Of a stretch of DNA of 64,000 bases, positions 27,101 through 35,052 are shown piece by piece. Each line of letters starts with the position of its first letter. Within the stretch, counting starts at the first letter, position 1. The notes under the pieces were generated by a model that had not been told where the DNA came from, did no database searches, and worked only from the letters and a program-made list of their open reading frames with translations. A program made the translations under genes and the position numbers. Source of the DNA: Streptomyces sp. NBC_00569 (GTDB lineage Bacteria; Actinomycetota; Actinomycetes; Streptomycetales; Streptomycetaceae); the NCBI RefSeq assembly GCF_036345255.1, contig NZ_CP107783.1, positions 3,707,501 to 3,771,500 on the forward strand, read 5' to 3'.

Positions 27101-29667
27101 AGCTGCTGTGCGGCCCAGATGGCGGTCTGCTGCCCGCACAGAGGGCCTTCCCGCACATCGCCGCCCCCGGCTCCCCGCGCCGTGCCTTCTTCCTGTCCGC
27201 CGGCCGGCCGGGGCGTCGCCGCCTGCGGGGCGGCCCCGGCCACGGCGTCCGCGAGGGAGCGCAGGTCCGGCAGGTCGAACAGGTCGAGGACCTCGAAGTC
27301 GGTGCCGAAGCGCTCGTTGATCCTGGCGACGAGCCGGGTGCCGTTCAGCGAGTTCCCGCCCGCGTCGAAGAAGTCGTCGTCCTCGCCGAGCCCCGGCTCC
27401 TTGAGGACGTCCCGGGCGAAGCCGAGCACGATGTCCGTGACACTGCCCCCGGCGGCCGTCTCCGGCTCGGCAGTCTCCGGCTCGGGTGCGTCCGGCGCGT
27501 CTTGGACCGCCGCCATGGCGGGCCAGCAGTGCTCCTCCGCCAGGGCCGCGACGGGCAGCGGTACGCGGCGCACCGGCGGCCGCCCGAGCGCGGCCCGCCA
27601 GTCCACGGTGTGCCCGTGTGCGAAGGCCAGGGCCAGGGCCTGTACGGGGGTGGTGGCGACGGCCGTGACGGGCTGGGCGGCGAGGAGCCCGGACAGGGCG
27701 CCGCCGGGTGCCAGGTCGACGACCAGGGGGTGCCCGGCGAGCCCGGACAGGGCGCCGCGCAGGGCCTCGGGGTTGGGCGGCGCGGACTCCGCGGGCGGAT
27801 CCCCGAGCGCGCCCAGTGCCGTGGCGAGGTCCGTCTCCCCCCGCAGTACGCGGGCCGCGTGGGCGCCGACGCCGTGGGCGAGTACGAGGGCGGGCGCGAG
27901 GCCGGCCCGCGCGAGCATCGCGTGCCCGCCGACCAGCCGCACCAGCGTGCGCTGCGCGGCGTTCCACTCGCCCGCGGGCAGCGCCCGCGCAGCCTCCTCG
28001 TGGACGTCGGCGAAGGCGGGGTGTCCGGCGGCGCAGGCGCGCAGGTCCTCGACCGTCGTGGCGACCGTGTCGCCGAGTGCCACGACGAGGGGCGGCGTCG
28101 TGCCGGGCACGGGCGCCTGGCCGGGCCCGTGAAGTACGGCGTCCAGACGGCCGAGGAGTTCGGTGGTGTCGCGCGCCGTCCACGCGTGCCGCAGCGGGAA
28201 GTGTTCGCGCGCCGCCGTGAGGACCTCGCCGGCCGCGGCCAGGTCGAAGCCGGTGACGTCGGCGGCGATCAGGTCACGCAGCCGGCGCACCTGGCGGTCG
28301 AGGCCCGACAGGTCGCGCGCGGAGAGCACGAAGGGGCGCTCGGCCTTCGTGTACGGGGGTGGCGGCGGGGCGGCCGGCCCCTCCTCGACGACCATGTGGG
28401 CGTTGGTGCCGCTGAGACCGAAGCTGCTGATGCCCGCGCGGCGGGGGCCACGGCCGGTGGGCCACGGCTCGGCGCCGGCGGCGATCCGCAGCATCTCCGC
28501 AGGCAGGGCGAGCAGTGGGTTCGCCTCGCGGAAGTGCGCGGTGGGGAAGATCTCGCCGGCCCTGAACTGGGCGATGACGCGCATCAGTCCGGCGAACGAG
28601 GCCATGGAGCCGAGGTGCCCGAGATTGCCCTTGACCGAGGACACGGGCCGTGCGCCGGTGGCGTCCCGCGCTGCGGCGAACGCTCCGGCGAGGCCCTGGA
28701 TCTCGATGGGGTCGCCGATCTTCGTGGCGGTGCCGTGCGCCTCGACGTAGCCGATGGTCGCGGGTTCGACGCCCGCGTCCTGCCAGGCGGCGGTGATGAC
28801 CTCGCTCTGCGCGGCGGGGCTGGGGGCGGTGAGGCCGGTGCTGCGTCCGGCGTCCTGGTTGACGGCGCTGCCGCGGACGACCGCGCAGATGGTGTCGCCG
28901 TCGCGCACGGCGTCCTCGTACCGCTTGACCAGGACGAATCCGCCGCCCTCCCCGTAGGTCGTGCCGTCGGCCGCGCTGTCGAAGGGACGGCAGCGGTCCT
29001 CCGCCGACAGGACGCCGAGGCCGTCCGTGCCAGTGGTGCGGCGCGGCAGCGGGCCGAGGACGAGTTCGAAGCCGCCGACGAGGGCGAGGTCGCACTCACC
29101 GCGCGCCAGCTTCCAGCGGGCCTCGTGCAGCGCGACGAGGAAGGACGAGCAGGACGTGTCGATGACCTCGGCGGGGCCGCGCAGGTCGAGGTGGTAGGCG
29201 ACCCGGCCCGCCGCGTACGCGTGCAGGCTGCCCGTCATCGCGGGCCCGGCGCCCTGCTGCCCGGCGGGCAGGAGGTTGTACAGGCTCGGATGCGGGGCGC
29301 CGTAGCCGGCCACGAGGACCGCCGTGTCGCTGCCCGCCAGCTCGCCGGGCGCGTATCCGGCCTCTCCGATCGCGCGCACGGCGAGTTGGAGCATGCGGCG
29401 CTGGCGCGGGTCGGTCAGCTCGGCGTCGGCCTTGGAGATGCCGAAGTAGCGGTGGTCGAAGCCGGTGACGTCGTCGATCCAGCCGCCTTCGCGGTCGCTC
29501 GCGGTGCGCACGACGCCGGTGGACTCCGCGCGCTTCTGCGGCAGCCCGCGCAACGTGTCGCGGCCCTCGCGCAGCAGCGCGGTCAGCGTGTCCCAGTCGG
29601 CGCACTGGGGGAATTCGAAAGCCGCGCCGACGACGGCGAGCGCCGCTCCCTCTTCGATCGTGCCCAT
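24160..29667 (-). CDS. Hybrid PKS-NRPS: KS, vestigial AT, T, C, T, epimerisation-like domain
   Basis: 1835 residues from ATG 29667. Domains: ketosynthase (about 8-430) with intact Cys 173 (DTSCSS), His 311 (EAHGT) and His 351 (GNLGH). A shrunken acyltransferase region (about 525-715) has AHGVGA where GHSxG should be, and lacks the middle of the fold. Carrier (Ser 773, GGNSL) and condensation domain (HHLFVDG, His 980-981) follow. A second carrier (Ser 1338, GGDSI) comes next. The last domain (about 1400-1835) is epimerisation-like: HHVVVDLYSW, RTVGYFN, but VGHGRE at 1660-1665 has Val where the catalytic Glu of epimerases lies. No adenylation domain is present, so both carriers must be charged in trans. 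Confidence 0.92.
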   Translation of the reverse strand: MGTIEEGAALAVVGAAFEFPQCADWDTLTALLREGRDTLRGLPQKRAESTGVVRTASDREGGWIDDVTGFDHRYFGISKADAELTDPRQRRMLQLAVRAIGEAGYAPGELAGSDTAVLVAGYGAPHPSLYNLLPAGQQGAGPAMTGSLHAYAAGRVAYHLDLRGPAEVIDTSCSSFLVALHEARWKLARGECDLALVGGFELVLGPLPRRTTGTDGLGVLSAEDRCRPFDSAADGTTYGEGGGFVLVKRYEDAVRDGDTICAVVRGSAVNQDAGRSTGLTAPSPAAQSEVITAAWQDAGVEPATIGYVEAHGTATKIGDPIEIQGLAGAFAAARDATGARPVSSVKGNLGHLGSMASFAGLMRVIAQFRAGEIFPTAHFREANPLLALPAEMLRIAAGAEPWPTGRGPRRAGISSFGLSGTNAHMVVEEGPAAPPPPPYTKAERPFVLSARDLSGLDRQVRRLRDLIAADVTGFDLAAAGEVLTAAREHFPLRHAWTARDTTELLGRLDAVLHGPGQAPVPGTTPPLVVALGDTVATTVEDLRACAAGHPAFADVHEEAARALPAGEWNAAQRTLVRLVGGHAMLARAGLAPALVLAHGVGAHAARVLRGETDLATALGALGDPPAESAPPNPEALRGALSGLAGHPLVVDLAPGGALSGLLAAQPVTAVATTPVQALALAFAHGHTVDWRAALGRPPVRRVPLPVAALAEEHCWPAMAAVQDAPDAPEPETAEPETAAGGSVTDIVLGFARDVLKEPGLGEDDDFFDAGGNSLNGTRLVARINERFGTDFEVLDLFDLPDLRSLADAVAGAAPQAATPRPAGGQEEGTARGAGGGDVREGPLCGQQTAIWAAQQLDPESGAYNVPAALLLDGEPDPRALAARLTTLVRRHPMLRAFVRDTPEGPVQCVAPADGAEAVLEHIESDLSDHTLSSGEGALLERLRALVAAPLSPYSRPAARHQLIRARFADGERHVLLLTYHHLFVDGWSWRLLFEDLAGTAPESPEPGRHYLDHVTEQRERLGQETGRTLEAFWSGYLSGSRPAPLPEDPADAAAPGAAVLELPVAPRLAERLRELARRERATSNMVFLAAWAALLWRITGETDVTVAVPAAGRAPADEPVVGNYANTLVLRVRVRPDEPFSALLAAVREASLATLAHQDLPTDRIRRTARPGSAEPLAATMFGFNSGVAPLRRIGPDGPAVELLDVGQGAPAFPVSVAVLEYGEETRAGVQYTPDRFRATTVEGWLDAYRSLLESVAEQGTGARTADLAGGPAPVRATDVTGAGEAGEAEETADEADGAGHVAPRTPVERELAALWAQFLKRDRVGATDDFFDLGGDSITAIAIASEAARRGLALRPRTVLELRTVAAAATRTTRAEPAPARPDHMAALAAADTPDENEPVELTPPQLEFLARGAARPDHWNHGVLYRARRPLDAAEVGRALRTLARRHPVLRARLREDEGLWRQSAGPEAPPVTEFDLRGADAGRIAETVDARATELHESLDLREGPVCRAGLFRLPAGLPDELVLVVHHVVVDLYSWNVLTEELSALLRDGDDRALAPAGPSYFHWARRLARHVAERPDDFDGSYWLDHTWGDGAQRATVPEGPRGVEGNTQELVTDLPVPDTAGQGVTLYERLLAALGAAFQDWLGVRGGEVAVQLVGHGREDLFSEGAPAGADAGVDLGRTVGYFNSTYPFALALPGRRAAADHTAYVARELRSVPQAGFGFEALRHHHPDPGARRALGAIEVPGVLFSFWGRPAFLDAGQAGDEEGVLTGVRTELVGRDRPFDMERPCPVEVYPSLTDGRLTVRWRFSGELFTAARIQDLANAFGAALGT

Positions 29668-29714
29668 GGGTCCTGCCCCCTGTGAGTGTGGAAGGTCGAG
29701 CGGTCCGGACGGAT

Positions 29715-30950
29715 TCAGGCGACGCGCACGTCGGGCTCGGCGCGGTTGGTGATGGCGCGGGCGTCGGGCAGCGCGAGGCACGCCAGGTTGGCCACGGCGA
29801 CGAGTGCCGCGGTGACGAGGAGCGGCGCGGCGGACCCGGTGAGGGCGGCGACCGGAGCGGCGACGGCGAGCCCGAGCGGTCTGGCCGCGAAGGACAGCAG
29901 GGCGTCGTACGAGTCGGCCCTGGCCAGCGCGTGCGGCGGGAAGTGGCGCTGCATGGTGGTCTGCCACAGCGTGTTGAGGACCCCGATGCCGAGCATGGCG
30001 ATCCCGTAGGCGACCGCGTTCACCCACACGGCCAGCGGCACCGCGAACGTGATCATGGGGAGGGCGAACAGCGCGCCGCACACCGACGTCACGACCAGGG
30101 GACGTGTGGCCTTCAGGCGCGGGGCGACGAACGCGCCCGCCAGCATGCCGGCCATACCCGCCTGGTAGACGACGACCCAGGAGATCTCTCCGCCGAGCCG
30201 CTCGATGGCGATGAGCGGTCCGAGCGTCATGAGCACCCCGGCCGCGAGGTTGGACACCCCGTGCCCGACGAGGTTGGTCCAGAACCAGGGGCGGCTGCGC
30301 ACCTCCTGCCAGCCTTCGGCGAGTTCCCTGAAGAACGTCGGGGTGTGCGCCTTCGCCTCCCTGGGCTCGGTCCGCAGGCCGCCCAGGGTGACGGCGCCGA
30401 CGCCGAAGACGATCGCGGTGAACACGAAGGCCCAGCCCGCGCCGACGGCGACGACCAGGACTCCCGCGATGCCGGGCCCCGCCACGAGGGCGAAGCCGCG
30501 GGCCACGCCGAGGTGGGCGTTGGCGCGCAGCCGCGCCTCCTGCGGAACGGTGGCGGCGACCAGCGGGGACATGGTCGGCGTACCGAAGGCGATGGCGGCG
30601 CCGGTGACGGCGGAGAGCACCGCGAGGTCCCCGATCCGCACGGCACCGAGCAACAGCTCGGCCCCGATGGCGAGTTGGGCGATGCCGCGCACCAGGTCGG
30701 CGGCGAACGCCACCCGCTGGGCGGGGAAGCGGTCGGCGAGCACGCCGCCGACGGGCAGCAGCACGAGCTGGGGCACGAGTTCGGCGGCCAGCACGATCCC
30801 CAGGTCGCCTGCGCTGCCCGTCGCCCTGATCACCGCGAGGGTGAGCGCCGTCGGCACGAGCGCCGTGGCCAGGAAGGACAGGGTGCGCCCGACGAGCAGG
30901 CGCCGGAAGCCGGGCACGCGGAACACGTCCACGTCATGCTGTGAACGCAT
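29715..30950 (-). CDS. MFS efflux transporter (EntS/MFS_3 type)
   Basis: 411 residues with about twelve hydrophobic helices, e.g. LVPTALTLAVIRATGSAGDLGIVLAAELVPQ, and the loop motif GGVLADRFPAQRV between helices 2 and 3 (MFS motif A, D-R). The family includes siderophore and antibiotic exporters. In this cluster it is the likely product exporter and self-protection gene. The start ATG 30950 lies inside the 3' end of the Cys-thioesterase gene (17-base overlap), and the megasynthase starts 48 bases after its stop. Confidence 0.88.
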   Translation of the reverse strand: MRSQHDVDVFRVPGFRRLLVGRTLSFLATALVPTALTLAVIRATGSAGDLGIVLAAELVPQLVLLPVGGVLADRFPAQRVAFAADLVRGIAQLAIGAELLLGAVRIGDLAVLSAVTGAAIAFGTPTMSPLVAATVPQEARLRANAHLGVARGFALVAGPGIAGVLVVAVGAGWAFVFTAIVFGVGAVTLGGLRTEPREAKAHTPTFFRELAEGWQEVRSRPWFWTNLVGHGVSNLAAGVLMTLGPLIAIERLGGEISWVVVYQAGMAGMLAGAFVAPRLKATRPLVVTSVCGALFALPMITFAVPLAVWVNAVAYGIAMLGIGVLNTLWQTTMQRHFPPHALARADSYDALLSFAARPLGLAVAAPVAALTGSAAPLLVTAALVAVANLACLALPDARAITNRAEPDVRVA

Positions 30951-31698
30951 CGGCCAGCCGTTCCATCAGAGCGTCGGGGGCCTTCAGGAAGTCGTAGTGC
31001 CCGCCGTCGAGTACGGGGAAGGCGACTCCGTCGGCGTACGCGTCCCAGCCCTTGAGCTCGTCGTGGGTGACCTCGGGGTCGTCGGACCAGTGCAGGACGG
31101 TGATGCCGAACGGCACCCGTACCGGTCGCTCCGTTCCGTACACCCGGTTGGCGCCGAGGTCCTCGCGCAGCACGGCGAGGCCGAGCTCGATGAGCGCGGG
31201 GTGGGCGGTGCCGCCGCGGGAGACCGCGAGGAACTCCAGCTCGGCCTTCAGTTCGTCGTCCGTCATGTCGAGGAAGCGGTCGTGCGGGCAGTCGTGCGGC
31301 GCGACCTGCGCCGACACGAACACCGTCTCGGGAAGGGGCAGTTCACGCGCGGCGAGCAGCCGCGCCGTCTCGAACGCCGGCAGCGATCCCGCGCAGTGCC
31401 CGAAGAACGCGAAGGGCCGGTCGAGGTAGGGCGTCAGAGCCTCGACGAGGTGCCCGGCGAGCTCCTCGTACGTGCCGTAGTGGGGCTCGCGCATCCGGTT
31501 CTCGCGGCCGGGCAGCTGGACCGCGCACACCTCGACGCCGTCGTCGGCGCCGAAGCGGGCGGGCCACGCGTTGAACATCGACGCGCCGACCCCGGAGTAG
31601 GGGAAGCAGAAGACGCGCGCCGCGGCGTCCTGCGACGGTTTCCTCAGCAGCCAGGGCGTGGTGGCCCTGACGCCGGCGGACACGGGATTCACAGACAT
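30934..31698 (-). CDS. Stand-alone thioesterase with Cys nucleophile
   Basis: 254 residues. The fold and motifs follow type II thioesterases (RVFCFPYSGVGAS, VQLPGRENR, and His 234 in DGGHYDF). The nucleophile elbow, however, is FFGHCAGS: Cys 102 replaces the usual Ser of GHSxG. Cys thioesterases are known in some NRPS release steps where a more reactive thioester is needed. It follows the P450 and the A-T gene, an order like nikkomycin-type beta-hydroxy amino acid cassettes where a thioesterase frees the hydroxylated amino acid from the carrier. That parallel is inference. The start ATG 31698 has GGTGGAG just upstream. Confidence 0.88.
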   Translation of the reverse strand: MSVNPVSAGVRATTPWLLRKPSQDAAARVFCFPYSGVGASMFNAWPARFGADDGVEVCAVQLPGRENRMREPHYGTYEELAGHLVEALTPYLDRPFAFFGHCAGSLPAFETARLLAARELPLPETVFVSAQVAPHDCPHDRFLDMTDDELKAELEFLAVSRGGTAHPALIELGLAVLREDLGANRVYGTERPVRVPFGITVLHWSDDPEVTHDELKGWDAYADGVAFPVLDGGHYDFLKAPDALMERLADAFTA

Positions 31699-31753
31699 AC
31701 TCCACCTGTCTCGGTGTGCTTCGGGGGCTTGAGGCGGCCGGTTCGCGCGGGCG

Positions 31754-32998
31754 TCAGCGCGGCGCGGTCACGACGGGAAGGCTGGTCATCCCGGCGATGA
31801 AGACCGACTTCAGGTGCTGCGGCGGCCCGGCGGGTTCGACGGACCGGAACCCGGCGAGGAACTCCTCGAAGAGGATCCGGAAGGTGACGCGGGCGAGTGT
31901 GGCGCCCAGGCAGTAGTGCGGGCCGTGCCCGAAGGCGATGTGCCGGTTGTCGGCACGCAGCACGTCGAACCGGTACGGGTCGGTGAACACGCTCTCGTCA
32001 CGGTTGGCCGAGCCGATCCACACGGCGACGGCCTCGCCCGCGGGCACCCGCCCCCCGCTGAGTTCGGTGTCCTCGACCGCGTACCGCAGGAAACTGCTCG
32101 CGGGGGACGTCCAGCGCAGCCCCTCCTCCACCAGGCCGGGGATCAGCGCGGTGTCGTCGGCGACCTTGCGCAGCTGGTCCTCGTGCTCGGAGAGGGCGAG
32201 CAGCGTGCCCGAGACGGTGTGCGGTGTCGTGGCGTTGGCCCCCAGCAGGAGGCTGTAGCAGTTGTAGATGACCTCCGCGTCGCTCAGCTTCGCGCCGCCG
32301 GCGTCCATGGTCATCAGATGGCCGACGAGGTTCTCGCCCGGTCCTTCGGTGCGGCGCGTGCGCAGCGTCTGCGCGAAGTACTCGAAGAGCTGGTGGTGCG
32401 CGATGGCCAGCGTCGCCGCCCCGCTGGTGCCGACGCGGAAGGTCTCGTCCTCCGGCGCCGCCGCCATCGCGGTCCACCGCACGAGGTCGTCCCAGTCGGA
32501 CTCCGGTACGCCCATCAGCGCGCCGGCCACGGTCATCGGCAGGTCGTAGGCGCGCCTCGCCACGTCCCAGACGCCGCCGTCGCGGGCGGGGGCGAGGAAG
32601 TGGGTGACGGCCTGCCGGATCCTGCCCTCCCAGTCGGCGAGCGCGCGGGCGGTGAGCTTCCCGTTGAGGGGGCGGCGCAGTTCGCCGTGGCGCGGCGGGT
32701 CGGTGGAGACCAGCATCTGGCCGGCGGAGGTGTCGTCGTGGCCGAGCTGGGTGAGGATGCTGCCGCGTTCGGAGGTGAAGGCACGGTGGTCGCCGAGGAC
32801 GCGACAGGCGTCCGCGTAACGGGTGACCGAGGTGAACGCGCGTCCGTCGGGCAGCACTCGGCGGTGCAGCGGCGCGTCGGTCCGCATGCGCGCCCACACG
32901 GCATGGAGGTCACCGTCCGCGTGGAACCCGGGATCGAAGAGATCGGCCTTCGCGAGGTCCGCGGCCGGGACGGGAACGCATCCGGCGGTGATCCTCAC
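31754..32998 (-). CDS. Cytochrome P450 monooxygenase of the cluster
   Basis: 414 residues from GTG 32998, overlapping the A-T stop (GTGA). Heme-binding loop FGHGPHYCLGATLAR (Cys 363), ExxR motif EGLR (292-295) and the PERF-like stretch are clear. In the I helix the motif is GANATTPH, with Ala where most P450s have Asp or Glu before Thr. Translational coupling to a valine-type A-T didomain and a thioesterase suggests that it hydroxylates the carrier-bound amino acid, as NovI- and NikQ-type enzymes do. Ferredoxin and reductase are not encoded nearby. Substrate assignment is inferred. Confidence 0.9.
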   Translation of the reverse strand: MRITAGCVPVPAADLAKADLFDPGFHADGDLHAVWARMRTDAPLHRRVLPDGRAFTSVTRYADACRVLGDHRAFTSERGSILTQLGHDDTSAGQMLVSTDPPRHGELRRPLNGKLTARALADWEGRIRQAVTHFLAPARDGGVWDVARRAYDLPMTVAGALMGVPESDWDDLVRWTAMAAAPEDETFRVGTSGAATLAIAHHQLFEYFAQTLRTRRTEGPGENLVGHLMTMDAGGAKLSDAEVIYNCYSLLLGANATTPHTVSGTLLALSEHEDQLRKVADDTALIPGLVEEGLRWTSPASSFLRYAVEDTELSGGRVPAGEAVAVWIGSANRDESVFTDPYRFDVLRADNRHIAFGHGPHYCLGATLARVTFRILFEEFLAGFRSVEPAGPPQHLKSVFIAGMTSLPVVTAPR

Positions 32999-34767
32999 GC
33001 GGCGTCCCGCGCCTTCTCGACGGCCGCGGCGAGGCCCGCCGGGGTCGGGTCGAGGTAGAAGGCGACGGGGGATATCTCCACGCCGTACTCGCGCTGGAGG
33101 TCCGCCGTGATGCGGACGCCGATCAGGGAGTGGCCGCCGAGTTCGAAGAAGTCGTCGTCGGCGCCGACGCCGTCGATGCCGAGGTGGTCGCTCCACAGAC
33201 GGGCGACGGCCGTCTGGGTCCCGGACGCCGGTTCCCTGTACGCCGCCGCGAGTTCGGGCCTGCCGGGCGACCGCTCGGCGGTGAGCGCGGGGCGGTCGAC
33301 CTTCCCGTTCGCCGTCAGGGGCAGCGCGTCGACGATCCGGACCCGGGACGGGATCGTGTACTCCGGCAGCACGTCGGCGAGGCGCCTGCGCAGGTCGAGG
33401 GTGGACAGCTCCTCGCCGGGACGGCCCGTGACGAACGCGACGAGGCTCTTGCCGCCGGCCGGCTGCGGCTGGGCCACGACGGCCGCCTCGGCCACACCGG
33501 GCAGGGTCGCGAGGGCGGACTCCACCTCGCCGGGTTCGATGCGGAAGCCGCGGATCTTCACCTGCTGGTCGGCGCGCCCGTGGTACTCGAGGACGCCGTC
33601 GGGGCGCCTGCGCACCAGGTCGCCGGTGCGGTACATCCGGGCGCCCGGCCGGGTCGCGTACGGGTCGGGCAGGAAGCGCTCGGCGGTCAGCTCCGGACTG
33701 CCGAGGTAGCCGTGGGCCAGTCCCTCGCCCGTCGCGAAGAGCTCGCCGGTCTCCCCGTCGGGGACGGGACGCAGATCGGCGTCGAGTACGTGGACGCCGG
33801 TTCCGCGGATCGGCCGGCCGATCGGCACGGCTCCCGTCACGGGCCCGGTGATGGTGTGGCAGCAGGTGAAGGTGGTGTTCTCGGTGGGGCCGTAGCCGTT
33901 GATGAGTGTGGTGCCGGGCAGTGCGGCGACGGCGCGGTTCACGTGGGGCGGCGACAGGACGTCCCCGCCGGCGAGCAGGACGCGCAGCCCGCGCAGGTCG
34001 TCGAGACCGGACTCGACGACCTGCTGGAAGAGGCCGGCGGTCAGCCAGAGCACGGTCGCGCCCGAGTGCTGTACCAGCTTGGTGAGTTCGCTGACGGACA
34101 GGTCGCGGTCGGGGGCGAGGTCCAGGCGCGCGCCGTTGAGGAGCGGCGCCCAGATCTCCAGGGTGGACGCGTCGAAGGCCATCGGCGCGTACTGCAGGAA
34201 CACGTCGTCCTCGGTGGTGGCGAGGAAGTCGGCGCCGAGCACGAGGCGCGACACGGCGCGGTGCGGGACGCAGACGCCCTTCGGCGCGCCGGTCGACCCC
34301 GAGGTGTAGGCGAGGTAGGCGGAGTCGGCGGGGGTCACCCCGGGGTCGGCGGGTACCCGCGCGGGCAGGTCCGCTTCGAGCGGCAGGGCCGTGCACCCGG
34401 GAGGCAACTCCCCGGACGCGCCGGGCGCGGTGAGGACGAACGGGGCGCCCGCGTCCTCGAGGATCAGCCGGCGCCGCTCCGGCGGATAGCGGCGTTCGAG
34501 CGCGAGATAGGCGGCGCCCGCCTTGAGGACGCCGAGCAGTCCCACGACGGCGGCGACGGAGCGCCCGGCGTCCAGGGCGACGACGTCGCCGACGATCACC
34601 CCGAGGTCCTGGAGATGCCGGGCGAGACGGTCGGAGCGGTCGTCCAGTTCGCCGTAGGTCAGTTCCCCGTCGTCACCGCGGACCGCGGTCCTGTCGGGCG
34701 TCAGGCGGGCCTGCCGGGCGAAGGCCGCCCCGATCGGCAGGGGGTGCGAAGGGTACGGCGCGTCCAC
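32995..34767 (-). CDS. NRPS adenylation-carrier didomain (A-T), valine-type code
   Basis: 590 residues from GTG 34767, which has GGAGG 7 bases upstream; GTG 34878 would add 37 low-complexity residues. Motifs: AYTSGSTGAPKG, NGYGPTENTTF, MYRTGDLV, GRADQQVKIRGFRIEPGEVE, Lys 489 in LTANGKVDR, and carrier LGGHSLIGV with Ser 547. Aligned by eye to GrsA, the ten pocket residues read DALWLGGTFK (Asp 199, Ala 200, Leu 203, Trp 241, Leu 265, Gly 267, Gly 291, Thr 299, Phe 300, Lys). This differs by one residue from the well-known valine code DALWIGGTFK. It is the first gene of the operon; P450 and thioesterase follow. Confidence 0.9.
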   Translation of the reverse strand: MDAPYPSHPLPIGAAFARQARLTPDRTAVRGDDGELTYGELDDRSDRLARHLQDLGVIVGDVVALDAGRSVAAVVGLLGVLKAGAAYLALERRYPPERRRLILEDAGAPFVLTAPGASGELPPGCTALPLEADLPARVPADPGVTPADSAYLAYTSGSTGAPKGVCVPHRAVSRLVLGADFLATTEDDVFLQYAPMAFDASTLEIWAPLLNGARLDLAPDRDLSVSELTKLVQHSGATVLWLTAGLFQQVVESGLDDLRGLRVLLAGGDVLSPPHVNRAVAALPGTTLINGYGPTENTTFTCCHTITGPVTGAVPIGRPIRGTGVHVLDADLRPVPDGETGELFATGEGLAHGYLGSPELTAERFLPDPYATRPGARMYRTGDLVRRRPDGVLEYHGRADQQVKIRGFRIEPGEVESALATLPGVAEAAVVAQPQPAGGKSLVAFVTGRPGEELSTLDLRRRLADVLPEYTIPSRVRIVDALPLTANGKVDRPALTAERSPGRPELAAAYREPASGTQTAVARLWSDHLGIDGVGADDDFFELGGHSLIGVRITADLQREYGVEISPVAFYLDPTPAGLAAAVEKARDAA

Positions 34768-34900
34768 GGACCAGCCTCCATGCCCGGGGGGCGCCCGGGC
34801 CTCGTCGGATGACGGCGCCTGTGCCGGCGCCGGGGAGTTCGAGGATCTGTCGGCCGACGCTGCTCCGGCCGCCGTCACGCATCATCACCACGAGCCCTAC

Positions 34901-34921
34901 TGGTCCGCTGCTGCCGCGGAC
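34901..34921. repeat. Inverted repeat upstream of the first biosynthetic gene
   Basis: GGTCCGC (34901-34907) and GCGGACC (34915-34921) form a perfect 7-bp inverted repeat with a 7-base loop, in the region where the promoter or leader of the operon should lie. It could be an operator or an RNA hairpin. No convincing -10/-35 pair for the minus strand is visible beside it. Confidence 0.4.
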
Positions 34922-34960
34922 CCGTTCGGCCGTCGCCGCCGGTGCCGTCGCCGGTGGCGC

Positions 34961-34995
34961 AGCGATAGCTGAGTGATAGCGGGGTCGCCTACGAT
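34961..34995 (+). promoter_or_regulatory. Candidate SARP box and -10 for the small secreted peptide gene
   Basis: Two direct repeats AGCGATAGC (34961) and AGTGATAGC (34972) lie exactly 11 bases apart, and a -10-like TACGAT (34990-34995) follows 9 bases after the second repeat. SARP regulators such as AfsR and ActII-ORF4 bind direct repeats with 11-base period located about 8 bases before the -10 of target promoters. The orientation drives the plus strand, toward the peptide gene at 35053; a SARP gene lies next door. The same site may also act on the operon reading left. Confidence 0.6.
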
Positions 34996-35052
34996 CCACG
35001 GGCTGGGTCCGGGCAGAGGTCCGGGCCCGTTCACAAGGGAAAGCGGGAACAC

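Noticed and set aside
24469..29685. 1738-codon open frame antisense to the KS/NRPS megasynthase
   Set aside because: It is a shadow of a GC-rich gene. Protein motifs (KS, C, T) are on the minus strand in one continuous frame; the antisense translation is low-complexity Gly/Arg/Val without any domain.
34768..34878. Start of the first A-T gene at GTG 34878
   Set aside because: The extra 37 residues are Ala/Ser/Pro-rich and lie outside the adenylation fold, whereas GTG 34767 follows a GGAGG at 7 bases. The longer form is not excluded.
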